A stretch of 64,000 nucleotides of DNA from Batkoa obscura (GCA_030770535.1 JASVEC010000014.1:620001-684000); one strand, 5' to 3'; positions 1 through 11,340 are shown, numbered from the stretch's first letter. The notes: a model not told the origin generated them from the sequence alone. A program made the numbers and translations.

Positions 1-1546
1 TACTTTGCTGTTTAGAATGTTGAGATGTTTTATTTAGAATTTGATGGGTTAATTTTTACTCTTTACCTTTAAGGGTGAACAAAATATGGAAAAGAAGCGA
101 CACTCTTTTTCTTGAAAGACTTGTACCTCAAGTGCTTTACGTTGATAAATGAAGAATAGGCATAAAAAGCTGGTACTCCAAACACAGTATTATGAGGTGG
201 TGTTCTGAAAAGTATGGGATTTCGCTCAGTATATCCTTACCTTTTATAGATTTGGATAAGCGGAAAGAGCTCCACTCTGATTCAAGCCATCTGAGGCTTT
301 CCCGCTCAAGGGAAAGGAGATGAAGAGGCGTGGTTGTAGCCTGGAGAGAAAGTAAACTCTTATATAAAAATCCCAATGCGAGTAAGTTTTAATAGATCTT
401 CCAAATTAATTAAAAAGCTTAAGAAATAAATAATTGGCATCATATTTTGAAATCTGCATTTAGAAAAAAAATAATGAGCTTTCTGAAAAAGTGCATTGTA
501 AGTTTAAAACTGACATGTTTGAATTACAATAGTAAAAATGTAGCTAATATATATAACATAGCTTGCAGTAAGTAATATATTATTTTATAAGTGAAAAACA
601 AAATAAAACCTTATGTTATTCTTTAATTCAAATTGACTACCAAAAATCTTAAGAGATTTTATTTAGAACCCAGACTTGTAAACTATCGAAAAAGATAAGT
701 ATTTATTGATATTTATACATTAGTGAAACCCAAAAATGTATTATTGCTCAAATATACATAACTTGAGCAAAGTTTTATCTCTTTGTCTCATTATTTATGT
801 AGTGAATGAATGCTATATTACTTATTTTCAAGTAATGTTCTTATTGGATTAACATAGCATATTCTATATGGTTTACAATCATGATTTTTATTAGAGAATA
901 TAAACACTTTCTATAATTTATCAAGATGAAAAATCGAAAGTGCTCTTTACCCAAGCATTGTAATTTAATTATTAAATAGCTTTAATCATGATAATACTCA
1001 ATAAATAATTTGAAAATACCGCTTTTTTACTAAGTTTTATTAGTAAGCCAACTTGTAAAAAATAATATATTGAGTATACTAAAATGTATTAAAATCAATT
1101 AACTAAGGAATATTTGAATGACTTGATTTTTAGTGTGATTTTATAATTTCAAGGTATTATTTTTTCAAAATGCTAAAAGTAAAAATTTTATTTATAACAT
1201 TTTCCATATGAAGTAATTTTATTGAACTCCATCTCAAATTAAATAAAAACTAAAAAGTATTCCAAATAAATTTGAACAATGTATTAAATGAGCTGTAAAT
1301 ATTTTAAAAATTACAAGGTTACACATTTATGATATATTAAAGTTAAATTATTATTACATAATAAGTATATAATTTTGATAATATTTTATTTCGTAATAAG
1401 GCATATAAATCAACTGATTAAACTGAAATTGAAAAGCCTTCAATTTTGGGAATAACATAAAAATGGAGGTAGGTTTAATTAAATTCGAGTTTGATGACTT
1501 AATTTTGGGAAGTTTTACCAAATGACTAGAAATGCATTAAAAATAG
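1..1546. other. intergenic, no supported gene
   Basis: AT-rich sequence with no recognisable gene. A 79-codon open frame on the minus strand (137-376) lies in a patch that is less AT-rich than its surroundings. It has no motif I recognise and may be a relic. A short phrase near 221-241 resembles one near 12013-12033, which hints at a shared old repeat, but too little remains to name it. Confidence 0.5.
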
Positions 1547-1555
1547 TATATAAAT
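1547..1555 (+). promoter_or_regulatory. TATA box of the amidohydrolase gene
   Basis: TATATAAAT lies about 70-80 bp before the ATG at 1626. The spacing suits a fungal core promoter with a short leader. The assignment rests on sequence and position only. Confidence 0.55.
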
Positions 1556-1625
1556 ACCTCAGGAAATGTTAAATTTTTGGAATAAATTAACTTAAATAAT
1601 TTTATTTTGTGGGTGGTAAAAGACA

Positions 1626-4600
1626 ATGGTAAACTTTAAACTACCAGTAGTGTATTTATTAGGAGGAAGTATTGGACTTGTCCTTGGACATGGCAATAAA
1701 TTTTATGGTGATCATGGAAGTCCGAAAACCGTTAGTTCAGTTGGACCTCAAGCTGATGATAGAAAAGCTTCTAGTGATTCTGATCCTCTTCCTATTCGTC
1801 CATTAGGTGAATGGGACATCAAGAAGCCACTAAGCGAAAAACTCAATTACAAAGTTAATGAAGCCACTTGGGTTAATGTAGATGTAAATCCTGAAGGCAG
1901 CGAGCTTATTTTTGATGTTCTTGGCGATATTTATACTCTCCCAATCACTGGGGGTAAAGCCAAACCACTTATTACTGGACCAGCCTTCGAAGTACAGCCT
2001 AAATACTCCAAGGATGGTAAGCGTATTTTATTCACTTCTGATCGTTCTGGAATTGACAATCTTTGGAGTGTTGATAGAGATGGTAAAAGCAACCCAGTCC
2101 CAGTAACTGATGAAAAATATCGTTTCACTAGTAATGGTCATTGGTCACCAAATGGTGATAAAGTTGTCGGTGTGAAATGGTTTACTTCAGAACGCTCTAT
2201 CCCAGCCGGTACTATTTATGAATATGATCTCAAAAACAAAAAAGGAAAGAAATTAGTTGGAAGTGTAAATGAACAAGTTGGTGTTGAGGAACCAATTTAT
2301 GACCCCAACCATCCAGACCTTATTTACTATTCCGGAAACTCTGTTGATAAAGGAACATGGGAGTACAGCAAAGACCCACATAAGGGTATCTTTAACATCT
2401 ATTCATTTAACACTACTTCTCAAGAAAAAGAAACTATTGCTGGAGGAACTGGTGGTGCAGCTCGCCCAACTCCTTCTAATAGCGGTAAATATTTAGCATT
2501 TGTACGTAAAGTTGAATTTAATTGGGGATTAATTGTTCGTGAGCTTGAAACTGGTAATGAGAAGATTCTTTGGGAAGGCCTATCTCGTGATAATCAAGAA
2601 TCAAGCGCTTCTACTGGTGCTTACCCACGCTTCTCATGGACCAAAGATGATCAATCCATCATCATTTGGGCTAAAGGGAAGCTTTGGAATGTACCAGTTG
2701 ATTCTAAACCTATTAAAGAAATCCCATTTGAAGTTGATGTTAACTTAGATATTGCCAAAACCCTCCGTCCAAAAATTGATTTAGTAGATTATAACTGCAA
2801 AAGTGAGTTCAAAAACGCTGCAGTTAAATATTATGATGTTTCTAATGATGGAAAGAAAGCTATTTTCATAGTTGTTGGGAAAACTTACATTAAAGATTTA
2901 GAAAGCAACAAAATTGAAGAAATCAGATTACCTTACGATGAAGAAAATCGATACTCTCCAAGTTTCCACCCAACTAATCCCAATCTTATTGTACAAGGAA
3001 GATGGAATGATAAAAAGATGACTACCGTCGAAATTGTCGATGTCAAAGAGAAAAAACTAGTCTCTGAACTTAAATTAAAGCCAGGAAGATATGATTACTT
3101 TTCTTTATCTCATGATGGAAAGACTTTAGCATTGACCAAGTCTTCGGGCGATCCAATTTCTGGAGACTTATTATATACAACTAAACCTGGTGTATATACT
3201 GTTCAACTTGATCCTAGCTTCCAAGCTGTTGAAAATTCTTACAAACTATTAATACCTGGCGAAACTGCCCAAGCCAAGTTTGTAAATGATGATAAAAAGG
3301 TCAAAGTTGGAGGCATTACCACCACTCCTTATCTCTTCGATATTGCTAGCGGAAATACTGTATCTTATGGCCAAGTAAATGACTCTTATCAAGGTAATGA
3401 AGTTAGTGATGATGGGTCTAAAATCGTATTTAATCAATATCATCATGTTTATATTTCATCTATTCCTTCAAATACTACTGATTATGTATACTGGTCTAAG
3501 CCAGGCTCTCAACCAAAGGATCTTATTAGACTTACAACTGATGGTGGTGAATATCCAATTATTAAAAATGGCAAAGTTTATTATTTGTTAGCTGCCAATT
3601 TATTCGAAGCTGATATTTCTGCCGTCCAAGCTAAATGCGAAGCTATTGCTTCTCAAGATACATACAAATTTGGCGCTGACTGTGCTAAGGACTTATTAAA
3701 GAAACACGATCTTTCAGTCGTCCTCAAGACCAATAAGCCAACTGATAATGATGTATTTGTACTTGACAACGCCGTAATTGTTACTATGCAAACTGGTGAT
3801 GAAAAAAAAGATATTATCAAAGAAGGTAGAGTTGTAGTTAAGGGTAATAAGGTTCTTTCTGTTGGTAATACTTGGGATGTCAAAATTCCAAAAAACGCCA
3901 AGGTTTATAATCTTAACGGTGGTACAGTGGTCCCAGGTTTTATTGATGCTCATGCACATTGGAATACTCCTCAATTCCCGGTTCAAGGTCAATGGGAACA
4001 ACAACTCCAACTTGCTTATGGTGTCACCACTCAACATAATCCATCTTATGAAGATGTTGACAATTATGTTGAACAAGATTATGAACGTTCTGGTAGATTG
4101 GTTGCACCAAGATTATTTGGTACTGGCGCAATTCTCTATGGCGCAGCAGGCGCTTATAGAGTTGAAATCAACTCAATTGAAGATGCTTTATCTGCTCTTC
4201 GTCGCCACAAAGCTTATGGCGCTTGGTCAGTAAAATCTTATAACCAACCAGCCCGCGCAGCTCGTCAAATGGTAATTGAAGCAGGTAAGAGACTTAATAT
4301 GACTGTTGTTCCAGAGGGTGGTATGCATACTTACTGGAATACTAATCAAATTATCGATGGTCATACTACTATCGAACATTCTATTCCAACTGGCACAATT
4401 TACCAAGATTTGATTCAACTATTTGCTAAATCTGGTACTGCCTGGACCCCAACTCTTATTGTATCTTATGGTGGTATTATGGGAGAAAATTGGGCTTATC
4501 AAAACACGAATGTATGGGAAGAAGGCACACTTAGAAAATTACACCCTCTTCGTCCACTTGAAGCTGATACTTTCCGCAAACCAGCTGCTGATGACAGGGA

Positions 4601-5009
4601 TTATGTCCACTTTGAAATTGCTCGTTCAGCTGGTGAGGTAATTCGTCAAGGTGGTCTTGTTAATACTGGTGCTCATGGACAGAGGAAAGGTATTGGCTAC
4701 CATTGGGAGTTAAAATTCTTTTCTCAAGGTAATCTTACTAACTATGAGGTACTTAAAGTTGCTACTCGTAATCCAGCCCAATCCCTTGGTCTCCATGGTG
4801 TTGGTCAAATTAAACCTGGCTTTTTAGCTGATTTGGTTGTATATAACAGGGAAAACTCCCCCCTTAAATCTATTGATCATAGCAAGTTCATTGACAAAGT
4901 TGTATTAAATGGATTTGTTTATGATGCTGCTACGTTAAAGAGAATATTCCCAACTGAAAAGAACTCGCCCCCTATTCCAGTTTTCAATAATGAAATAGTT
5001 CACGCTTAA
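1626..5009 (+). CDS. secreted beta-propeller / amidohydrolase fusion protein
   Basis: The protein has 1127 aa in one exon. The first ~22 residues look like a signal peptide. From about residue 60 to 700 it carries repeated TolB/PD40-like propeller blades, for example the SKDGKRILFTSDRSG type near residue 130. From about 735 onward it is a metal-dependent amidohydrolase: the HxH metal pair is H776 and H778 in FIDAHAHW. Further candidate ligands are H901, H913 and H918 (TIEHS), and H1017 lies in a TGAHGQ...HWE segment. The C-terminus (KPGFLADLVVYN) is typical of imidazolonepropionase-like amidohydrolases. It probably hydrolyses cyclic amide or peptide-like substrates outside the cell or in the secretory path; the substrate is unknown. 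This architecture is best known from bacteria, so transfer is possible but unproven. No intron is needed. Confidence 0.9.
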   Translation: MVNFKLPVVYLLGGSIGLVLGHGNKFYGDHGSPKTVSSVGPQADDRKASSDSDPLPIRPLGEWDIKKPLSEKLNYKVNEATWVNVDVNPEGSELIFDVLGDIYTLPITGGKAKPLITGPAFEVQPKYSKDGKRILFTSDRSGIDNLWSVDRDGKSNPVPVTDEKYRFTSNGHWSPNGDKVVGVKWFTSERSIPAGTIYEYDLKNKKGKKLVGSVNEQVGVEEPIYDPNHPDLIYYSGNSVDKGTWEYSKDPHKGIFNIYSFNTTSQEKETIAGGTGGAARPTPSNSGKYLAFVRKVEFNWGLIVRELETGNEKILWEGLSRDNQESSASTGAYPRFSWTKDDQSIIIWAKGKLWNVPVDSKPIKEIPFEVDVNLDIAKTLRPKIDLVDYNCKSEFKNAAVKYYDVSNDGKKAIFIVVGKTYIKDLESNKIEEIRLPYDEENRYSPSFHPTNPNLIVQGRWNDKKMTTVEIVDVKEKKLVSELKLKPGRYDYFSLSHDGKTLALTKSSGDPISGDLLYTTKPGVYTVQLDPSFQAVENSYKLLIPGETAQAKFVNDDKKVKVGGITTTPYLFDIASGNTVSYGQVNDSYQGNEVSDDGSKIVFNQYHHVYISSIPSNTTDYVYWSKPGSQPKDLIRLTTDGGEYPIIKNGKVYYLLAANLFEADISAVQAKCEAIASQDTYKFGADCAKDLLKKHDLSVVLKTNKPTDNDVFVLDNAVIVTMQTGDEKKDIIKEGRVVVKGNKVLSVGNTWDVKIPKNAKVYNLNGGTVVPGFIDAHAHWNTPQFPVQGQWEQQLQLAYGVTTQHNPSYEDVDNYVEQDYERSGRLVAPRLFGTGAILYGAAGAYRVEINSIEDALSALRRHKAYGAWSVKSYNQPARAARQMVIEAGKRLNMTVVPEGGMHTYWNTNQIIDGHTTIEHSIPTGTIYQDLIQLFAKSGTAWTPTLIVSYGGIMGENWAYQNTNVWEEGTLRKLHPLRPLEADTFRKPAADDRDYVHFEIARSAGEVIRQGGLVNTGAHGQRKGIGYHWELKFFSQGNLTNYEVLKVATRNPAQSLGLHGVGQIKPGFLADLVVYNRENSPLKSIDHSKFIDKVVLNGFVYDAATLKRIFPTEKNSPPIPVFNNEIVHA

Positions 5010-5504
5010 AAGTATTTCCAAAATAAATTAATTACTAGCATTTTATACTTTGTTTTACATTTTTTTATATTCTTAATTTATAGACCAAACTTACTCTTTT
5101 AAGCATTTGATATACACATTCATAATGTTGAAATTGAAGTATTAAGATTAAATATAAATAATTTTATGAGCTGGTTAAATTTTTATAAAATACCACAAAG
5201 GGAGGCTATGACTTTATATAAGTTCACAATCATGTTTTATATGTATGTTTTCATTGTTTATCTATTCATTATTTGAAAGTCTTATACAATAACTATTTTT
5301 TGTATAATAAGGCCTATTTGAAATTCATATTATTTAATAAATTTATTGCAATAGATAAACCAATTTAAAGCTAATAAAAAAGTAAAATAAATACTATTAG
5401 GTGATAATAAATGGACTTATCAAAGCTAAAATAAAATAAAGTCTGATAGAAAAATATTTATCAGAATTGTTAGGTTTAGTAAAATTTAAATTTATTCTTA
5501 AGAA
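5010..5504. other. intergenic, no gene seen
   Basis: AT-rich 3' flank of the amidohydrolase gene. I see no open frame with coding character and no RNA gene. Confidence 0.5.
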
Positions 5505-5600
5505 ATAGGGGGATGTTTTTTTTCATTATTTTTCCATTTCTTAAGCGCTGTTTGAGCCGAAAGGTTGGTAAAATCTCAAATACAAAATATGTCCCCATAT
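5505..5600 (-). mobile_element. MITE-A copy, diverged
   Basis: Starts with a GGGGGATGTT-type end and finishes with GTCCCCATAT. The internal AAGCGCT core is kept. The copy is inverted relative to the reference orientation, in which TATGGGGATGT is on the left. Confidence 0.7.
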
Positions 5601-5869
5601 AATAAACTTAATAATTAAGAATTAAATTAGAAAGGGAAAAAGTTGATTGGTTTATTTTTATATATTACTTTTGATAAAAGTATTATAAAAGCTAAAAATT
5701 TTAATTTTTAATTTTTATAAATTTAAATTTATACACAATATTATTTTATAATATAAATAGATGATAAAAAAGTGAAAGTTAAAGAAAGATTTCAAAATAG
5801 CTTGCTTAATAAATATATAACAATGCATTATATTTTTAAGTAAAAACAATTACTGTTTATAGTACTATA

Positions 5870-5973
5870 GTGGGAGTGTTTTTTTTGGTTTGATTATTTT
5901 TTGCATTTTTTAAGCGCTATTTAAGCGGAAATTTTGTTAATAAAATTCTTAAACACAAAAATACATCCCCAAT
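5870..5973 (-). mobile_element. MITE-A copy
   Basis: About 104 bp, with a GGGAGTGTTTTTTTTGG left end, an AAGCGCTATTTAAGCGG core and a right end ACATCCCC. It lies between the amidohydrolase gene and the inverted-repeat region. Confidence 0.8.
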
Positions 5974-6122
5974 CTTAGATAAAGTTGACAGTTAATAAGT
6001 TTTAAATTATACAATTGAAACAAATTATAGTTTATAAGTATAATACATAATAAAAAATGAGCTATATAAAGTATTACAAGCATAAAGGATTTATCAGTAA
6101 GCTATATAAAATAATAAAACAA

Positions 6123-6222
6123 ATGGGGATGTGTTTTTTTAAGGGTTTTACTAACAATGTTTCCACTCAAATAGCTTTTGGAAAATAAAGAAAGTGATAA
6201 AACCAAAAAAATATCCTTGTAT
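6123..6222 (+). mobile_element. MITE-A copy, diverged
   Basis: The left end TGGGGATGTG and the phrase TTTCCACTCAAATAGC are kept. The right half is changed but still ends ATCCTTGTAT. Confidence 0.65.
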
Positions 6223-6433
6223 GTAAGTTTTAATGTAAAAATAAAGTATAACAGTATTCAAATTAGTTTATATAAATATTGGTATTTTTTAAAAAATGTT
6301 TTTATTTAAAATATAATAATTTAAAAAACGAAAACTTTATACTTATTTAAATAATTTGGTAATAGATAGTTTAATTTAAAAATAAATATAAACATTCTAA
6401 GTTAAAAAATATGACAGCCTTAATATATAATCC

Positions 6434-6756
6434 AGTGTGAAATATCGCTTTGTGAGCTCTGTGATTGACTATAATATAACAATCATCTAAGTTGTTGTGT
6501 TCTCGAGCTTACAGACAATCAGCCCCGAGCCTTTTATTTTGGTTTGTTATGAGAATTTCTGCCATGTAATTCCGAAAGATATTATCTCCTCATTTCGATA
6601 TCCATACTTATTGAAGTATAAAAGAGATTTTAGAACATAGTAACTCGAGGCTTTTTAACTGAATTATTCTCTGATATCTCGAGCATTTAATAAAGCCACT
6701 AAGTTTACTTAACCTTATTTTATGTAGATTTTGCAGTAGTAGTATCTATTCTATTA
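6434..6756 (+). repeat. left arm of ~320-bp inverted repeat
   Basis: Starts near AGTGTGAAATATC and runs to about TATCTATTCTATT. It matches 7757-8077 in inverted orientation with only scattered differences. The arm is less AT-rich than its surroundings and has several CTCGAG sites. It could be a terminal inverted repeat of a DNA element, or one of two LTR-like fossils in opposite orientation: the mirrored arm starts TGTAAA and ends TTTACA. No coding region of either type is visible between the arms. Confidence 0.8.
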
Positions 6757-6975
6757 ATTTATTAATAATACAAATTATTTTTCTATTCATTTTATGCAAT
6801 TTACTTGATTATTATGTATCACTTTTTACTTATAAATTAATTTTAATTATTAAAGCTAAAATTTTTCAACTTATAAATAGTTAACTAAAAAACTTTACAC
6901 TACTTTTTGTTTTCACTAAAACATAAAAACGATATTATTATTAGGGATTTAAACTAAAAAATAACATAAATGCAT

Positions 6976-7057
6976 CGACACCTGCAGGATTTGAACCTGC
7001 GCGGGGAAACCCCATGAGCTTTCTAGGCTCACGCCTTAACCGCTCGGCCAAAGTGTC
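6976..7057 (-). tRNA. tRNA-Ser (AGA)
   Basis: 82 nt including the discriminator. The seven-base acceptor stem GACACTT/AGGTGTC closes with one G-T pair. The anticodon loop is CTAGAAA (anticodon AGA). A long variable arm TGGGG-TTT-CCCCG and discriminator G are typical of tRNA-Ser. A T-run lies shortly downstream on the minus strand. There is no intron. The gene sits between the two arms of the inverted repeat and is identical to 11805-11886. Confidence 0.96.
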
Positions 7058-7095
7058 ACAATATGATTATTTTATGAGATTATTTTATTTTAAAC

Positions 7096-7196
7096 AAATG
7101 AGAAATATTTTTCTAAGAATTTTACTAATAATCTTTCCACTTAAATAGTGCTTAAAAAATGGAAAAGTAATGAAATCAAGAAAAACAGCCCCAAAT
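7096..7196 (+). mobile_element. MITE-A copy, diverged ends
   Basis: The interior (TTTCCACTTAAATAGTGCTT and following) is well kept, while the left end has lost its run of G. It lies just upstream of the tRNA-Ser gene. Confidence 0.7.
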
Positions 7197-7344
7197 ACTT
7201 AAATTCTGTTAAACTCGTATTAAATAATAAATATAATTATAATAGCAAATAAGAAACTTGATGTAAAAGCTCATAAGATTATTATCTATAATTATATAAC
7301 TATCAACAATATACTTTTAATAAAAGTTTAGTATAAAAATAACG

Positions 7345-7447
7345 TTAGGGATGTTTTTTTTGGCTTCACTATTTTTTTCATTTTTTGAGCGCTACTTGAG
7401 TGGAAAGATTGTTAGTAGAATTCCTATACAAAAAAATATACCCTCAT
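7345..7447 (-). mobile_element. MITE-A copy
   Basis: Left end TTAGGGATGTTTTTTTTGGC, core GAGCGCTACTTGAGTGG, right end ATACCCTCAT. It lies between the arms of the inverted repeat. Confidence 0.75.
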
Positions 7448-7756
7448 TAATAAATTAAAGTCTATGAATATAATGTTATATTTAATTTTTTAACTAAAAT
7501 CCTTTCAAAATAATTTGAAAAATTAAACTTTTAACTAATGAAAGTTATAAAACTTTATAGCAAAATTTTTAACTTTTAAAAATAATGAAAAATAGTAAAA
7601 TAAATCTGGTGTAAAATCTGGTACCCGGTGTTTGGAGTCAAAAACAGCTATTGCCTGGTTGACTACATTATAAGTCGAAAGGTCTTAGTTTGTGTGACTA
7701 AGATAGACTTAAATTATGAAGAATACCACGTAATAGGCTAGGGGTATGTAAAATAA

Positions 7757-8077
7757 ATAAAATAGATACTACTACTGCAAAATCTACATAAAATAAGGTT
7801 AAGTAAACTTAGTGGCTTTATTAAATGCTCGAGATATCAGAGAATAATTCAGTTAAAAAGCCTCGAGTTACTATGTTCTAAAATCTCTTTTATACTTCAA
7901 TAAGTATGGATATCGAAATGAGGAGATAATATCTTTCGGAATTACATGGCAGAAATTCTCATAACAAACCAAAATAAAAGGCTCGGGGCTGATTGTCTGT
8001 AAGCTCGAGAACACAACAACTTAGATGATTGTTATATTATAGTCAATCACAGAGCTCACAAAGTGATATTTTACACT
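7757..8077 (-). repeat. right arm of ~320-bp inverted repeat
   Basis: Mirror copy of 6434-6756. Read on the minus strand, an LTR-like unit could run from 8075 to 7747, with TGTAAAATATC at its start and TTATTTTACA at its end. I see no convincing direct target duplication around either arm, so a terminal-inverted-repeat or foldback element is equally possible. The 7610-7745 stretch next to it is less AT-rich and may be part of the same element. Confidence 0.8.
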
Positions 8078-8160
8078 TTATAATTAATAATATGAAAAAA
8101 ACTAAAGTATTTTTTATAAATAGTAAGAAAAGTGTTTTTTTTTAACATATTAGAAATAAA

Positions 8161-8266
8161 ATATGGGGATGTATTTTTGTATTTAAGAATTTTACCAACA
8201 AATTTTCCACTCAAATAGCGCTTAAAAAATGGAAAAAATAATGAAGTCAAAAAAACACTCCCATAT
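8161..8266 (+). mobile_element. MITE-A copy, near consensus
   Basis: 106 bp from ATATGGGGATGT to ACACTCCCATAT with the full TTTTCCACTCAAATAGCGCT core. It is one of the best kept copies and serves here as a reference for the family. Confidence 0.88.
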
Positions 8267-8838
8267 CTATAAGTTAAAATATCAAAATAAACTTTCTATC
8301 TTAAAAGCGTTAAACTGATAAAATAACCAGCAGTTATACCAATGTATTATTTATTCGTTTAAATTATTTTAGTCTTTTCATTACTATTTTAATTATAAAT
8401 ACCTTTATTATTGATTTTTACTGTTAAAGCCCTGGCTTTCTTTTTTACAATTTACAATACTATTCATCCAAATGGTAATAAATGCTATTAAAATTTTTAA
8501 ATATTATATCTTAATAATTAACAAAGTGACTGTTTACATGTTTTTATAAAAAAACATTTTAAAATGATACAGAAATACCGCTTCTTAACTATAATATTTT
8601 AATTATTTAGATATTATTACGTTTTGTTTTTATATTAAAAGCTATATATATTATTTAGTTTATTTTTTTAGCTATATTTTTGTTGTGTTTGTTTTTATTA
8701 TTTATATAATTTATTAATAAACATTTTATATTTACATTAAACCCAATAAATTACTTATAATTCATATCAACAGCTTTAGTTTAATTTAAAATATTCAAAC
8801 AATGAAATTAAGTTAATGATTAAAATTTATAAATTTAT
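8267..8838. other. intergenic, no gene seen
   Basis: AT-rich 3' flank of the subtilisin gene; nothing recognisable on either strand. Confidence 0.5.
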
Positions 8839-9996
8839 TTATGCGATAGCATTATAAGCTAAATAATTTTTTGTGTTTGCATCAAAACCTTTGATAGCAT
8901 TTTTAGTAGCAATTGATTGAATATATGACTTGATTTGTGGGATAGTATATGAGCCTTTAGAATAAAAGTAAGCAGCAAGTCCAGCAACATGAGGAGTAGC
9001 CATAGAAGTACCAGAGATAGTATTTGTACCACCATTGTTCCAAGTAGATAAAATATTAACTCCAGGAGCAATAATATCGACACATTGCCCATAGTTGGAA
9101 AATGAAGCTTTGTTGTCATTAATATCAGAAGCGCCAACGGTAAAAGCAGTACTAGCTGATGCTGGCGAATAACTACAGGCATCGTCATTGCTATTACCAG
9201 CAGCTACAACTGATAATATACCTTGGTTTGTAGCAGCGTCTACAGCATTATTCACTGAGTCAATTTTTCCACCGCCAATACTCATAGAAATGATATTTCC
9301 TCTGCTTCCGCGTTTGTCTCCAGCAGCCCAGTTAATACCAGAAATAATACCACTCCAAGAACCTGAACCACTGCTATCCAGCACTTTTACTGCAACAATA
9401 TTTACTTTTTTGCTTACACCATAGGAACGTGATCCTATTGTACCAGCACAGTGACTACCATGTCCATTTTCGTCACTGTTGGGGCTTCCATCAACAAAAT
9501 TAGCTCCCCAAACTGCTCTTCCTTCAAATTCTGGATGACCAATAGCAACACCAGTATCAACAACATAGACTACTACTCCACTACCATCACCATTATATGT
9601 ATAAGTAGATTGGCTGTTAAATTGCCTTTGAGAAACACGAGCTAAACCCCAAGGTGCATTACTTTGAACAGTTTTTACGCTAACTTTACCATCAGTTTCA
9701 ATAAAGTCAACATCAGGGAGATTTCTAACTTTATCCAATACTTCTGGGGTTAACTTAGCATGGTAAATTTTCCCAAGATGAGTATAAACGCTCTTGATTT
9801 TATTGTTATCGCTACGGTCTTTAAATAAAGCTTTAACAGTGTCCAAATGAGCATCAATGGTAGTACGAGTATCTTTTCTTAGATTAATAATGTATTCGCC
9901 AGGTATACTGTCCTTTACTTGGCGAAGAGGGGCAATCCCGGCAAAAATCGCTGAGATTAAAGTACTTGAAACTGATAATATAGTGATCACTCTCAT
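8839..9996 (-). CDS. secreted proteinase K-like subtilisin (S8A)
   Basis: A serine endopeptidase of 385 aa made as a pre-pro-protein. Residues 1-20 are a signal peptide. About 33-108 is an I9 propeptide (GEYIINLRKD...FIETDGKVS). The mature enzyme starts near 112-114, before APWGLARVS. The triad is complete: D147 (VVDTGV), H179 (NGHGSHCAGT) and S331 (SGTSMATPHVAG), with oxyanion N268 (AAGNSNDDAC). Length fits the proteinase K family, and no intron is needed. It probably degrades external protein for nutrition or host invasion. The start fits, because the signal peptide begins directly at this ATG. Confidence 0.96.
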   Translation of the reverse strand: MRVITILSVSSTLISAIFAGIAPLRQVKDSIPGEYIINLRKDTRTTIDAHLDTVKALFKDRSDNNKIKSVYTHLGKIYHAKLTPEVLDKVRNLPDVDFIETDGKVSVKTVQSNAPWGLARVSQRQFNSQSTYTYNGDGSGVVVYVVDTGVAIGHPEFEGRAVWGANFVDGSPNSDENGHGSHCAGTIGSRSYGVSKKVNIVAVKVLDSSGSGSWSGIISGINWAAGDKRGSRGNIISMSIGGGKIDSVNNAVDAATNQGILSVVAAGNSNDDACSYSPASASTAFTVGASDINDNKASFSNYGQCVDIIAPGVNILSTWNNGGTNTISGTSMATPHVAGLAAYFYSKGSYTIPQIKSYIQSIATKNAIKGFDANTKNYLAYNAIA

Positions 9997-10043
9997 ATTT
10001 AAAAGATATGGTATTAATGTTTAATGTTTCCCTAGCGATTGGA

Positions 10044-10056
10044 GGTATTATATACC
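10044..10056 (-). promoter_or_regulatory. TATA box of the subtilisin gene
   Basis: A GGTATATAATACC motif lies about 50-60 bp upstream of the subtilisin ATG on the minus strand. The site is almost palindromic. Call made from position and sequence only. Confidence 0.5.
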
Positions 10057-11340
10057 TTCTTTATATCACTACGCCAATCACCTTTAAGGTCGTACAGTTA
10101 CAGCTGATATATCATATATCATATGGGTTATCACTTATCTTTATCCTTATTTTCGTAAAACATTAGAATAATGATAAATTTGAATTAGATTATTAGTATT
10201 TTAGTTCACTATCTATAAAACAGGTCACCTGTAAGGTTGATATTTATAAATTTCATATTAAAGAGAAGTTAATCTTCAAATCGTATTTTTCACAATTTTA
10301 TTTTGATTGTACACTCATAAGATATTATTCGTTTATTCGATCAAGGTCTTTGTTAGTCAAATTTGTTCTCAATAAATCTATATTTACCATAATACTATGA
10401 AATATTATAAATATAATATAGTTAGTTTCTTGCTTTAAATAATAAAACATAATAATGCTTTTTAAATTAAGCTCAGGGACACTATATAAAAGACTTTAGA
10501 CTAGAGCCTGACAAAAACCCTATAAAAATTACATTTCTAATGTTCCAAATATATACAATCATCAATTAAATATTTCGTGATCTTTTTATTTAAGAAAGAG
10601 ATTAATTTATTTGCATCATCCACAAAGATAAGTAATATTAAATTTTACTCCTTTCAAAATTAAACGCTTCTATCCTATTAATATTTTATTATAAAAAATA
10701 ACGTGAATTGATAAATACAATTTGTGCATTGTAAATAAAGTTTTATTCATTTTTAGAAAATTGATCCCCATACCTTATTTTAAATGATATGCTATTTTAT
10801 TAAGGTAAAGTCATAGATAATTTAAATTCTACAACTTGTGATTCATCATTAACAAAAACACTAGTATATTTTTATTAAATTAGCTGTGTCAAGATTGCTT
10901 AAAATTACTTGAAAATTTCCTTGAAAAAAGCCTGCCATCTTCCGCTATTTACTCCGATATATTAAATCTATTCATATTGTTGCAACTATTAAATATTCAT
11001 AGATAGTCATTGTAAATTGCCATGAAAGCTTCCGTTTGCTCTGTTCCATTTCTAAAAGTTTTTATTTCAAACCTTAAATAAAGGTCTCAATACTAAGTAG
11101 CTAATATCATTTTAATTTCTAAGTTTTGCTAGTCATTATTTTATGTTTAGAAATCATATCTAAGTTTTTCAAGGCTACATGGCTATTTAAGGAAAATATT
11201 TTGAACAAGTCAGCGAAATTTTCTCGACAATTTTTTCCTCAAAAATGATCAAAATATAAATATCATTTTAGAAACTTTATAGTTTGATCATCTTTGAAAA
11301 TTTGGTTGTTTAGAAAATTCTACCTCCCTTTGTTCAAAAT
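10057..11340. other. intergenic, no gene seen
   Basis: Upstream region of the subtilisin gene. No sustained open frame, RNA gene or clear repeat was seen before the MITE-A copy at 11341. Confidence 0.5.

Noticed and set aside
3653-4076. Minus-strand frames of 82 and 120 codons inside the amidohydrolase gene
   Set aside because: Antisense shadows of a well-supported coding sequence.
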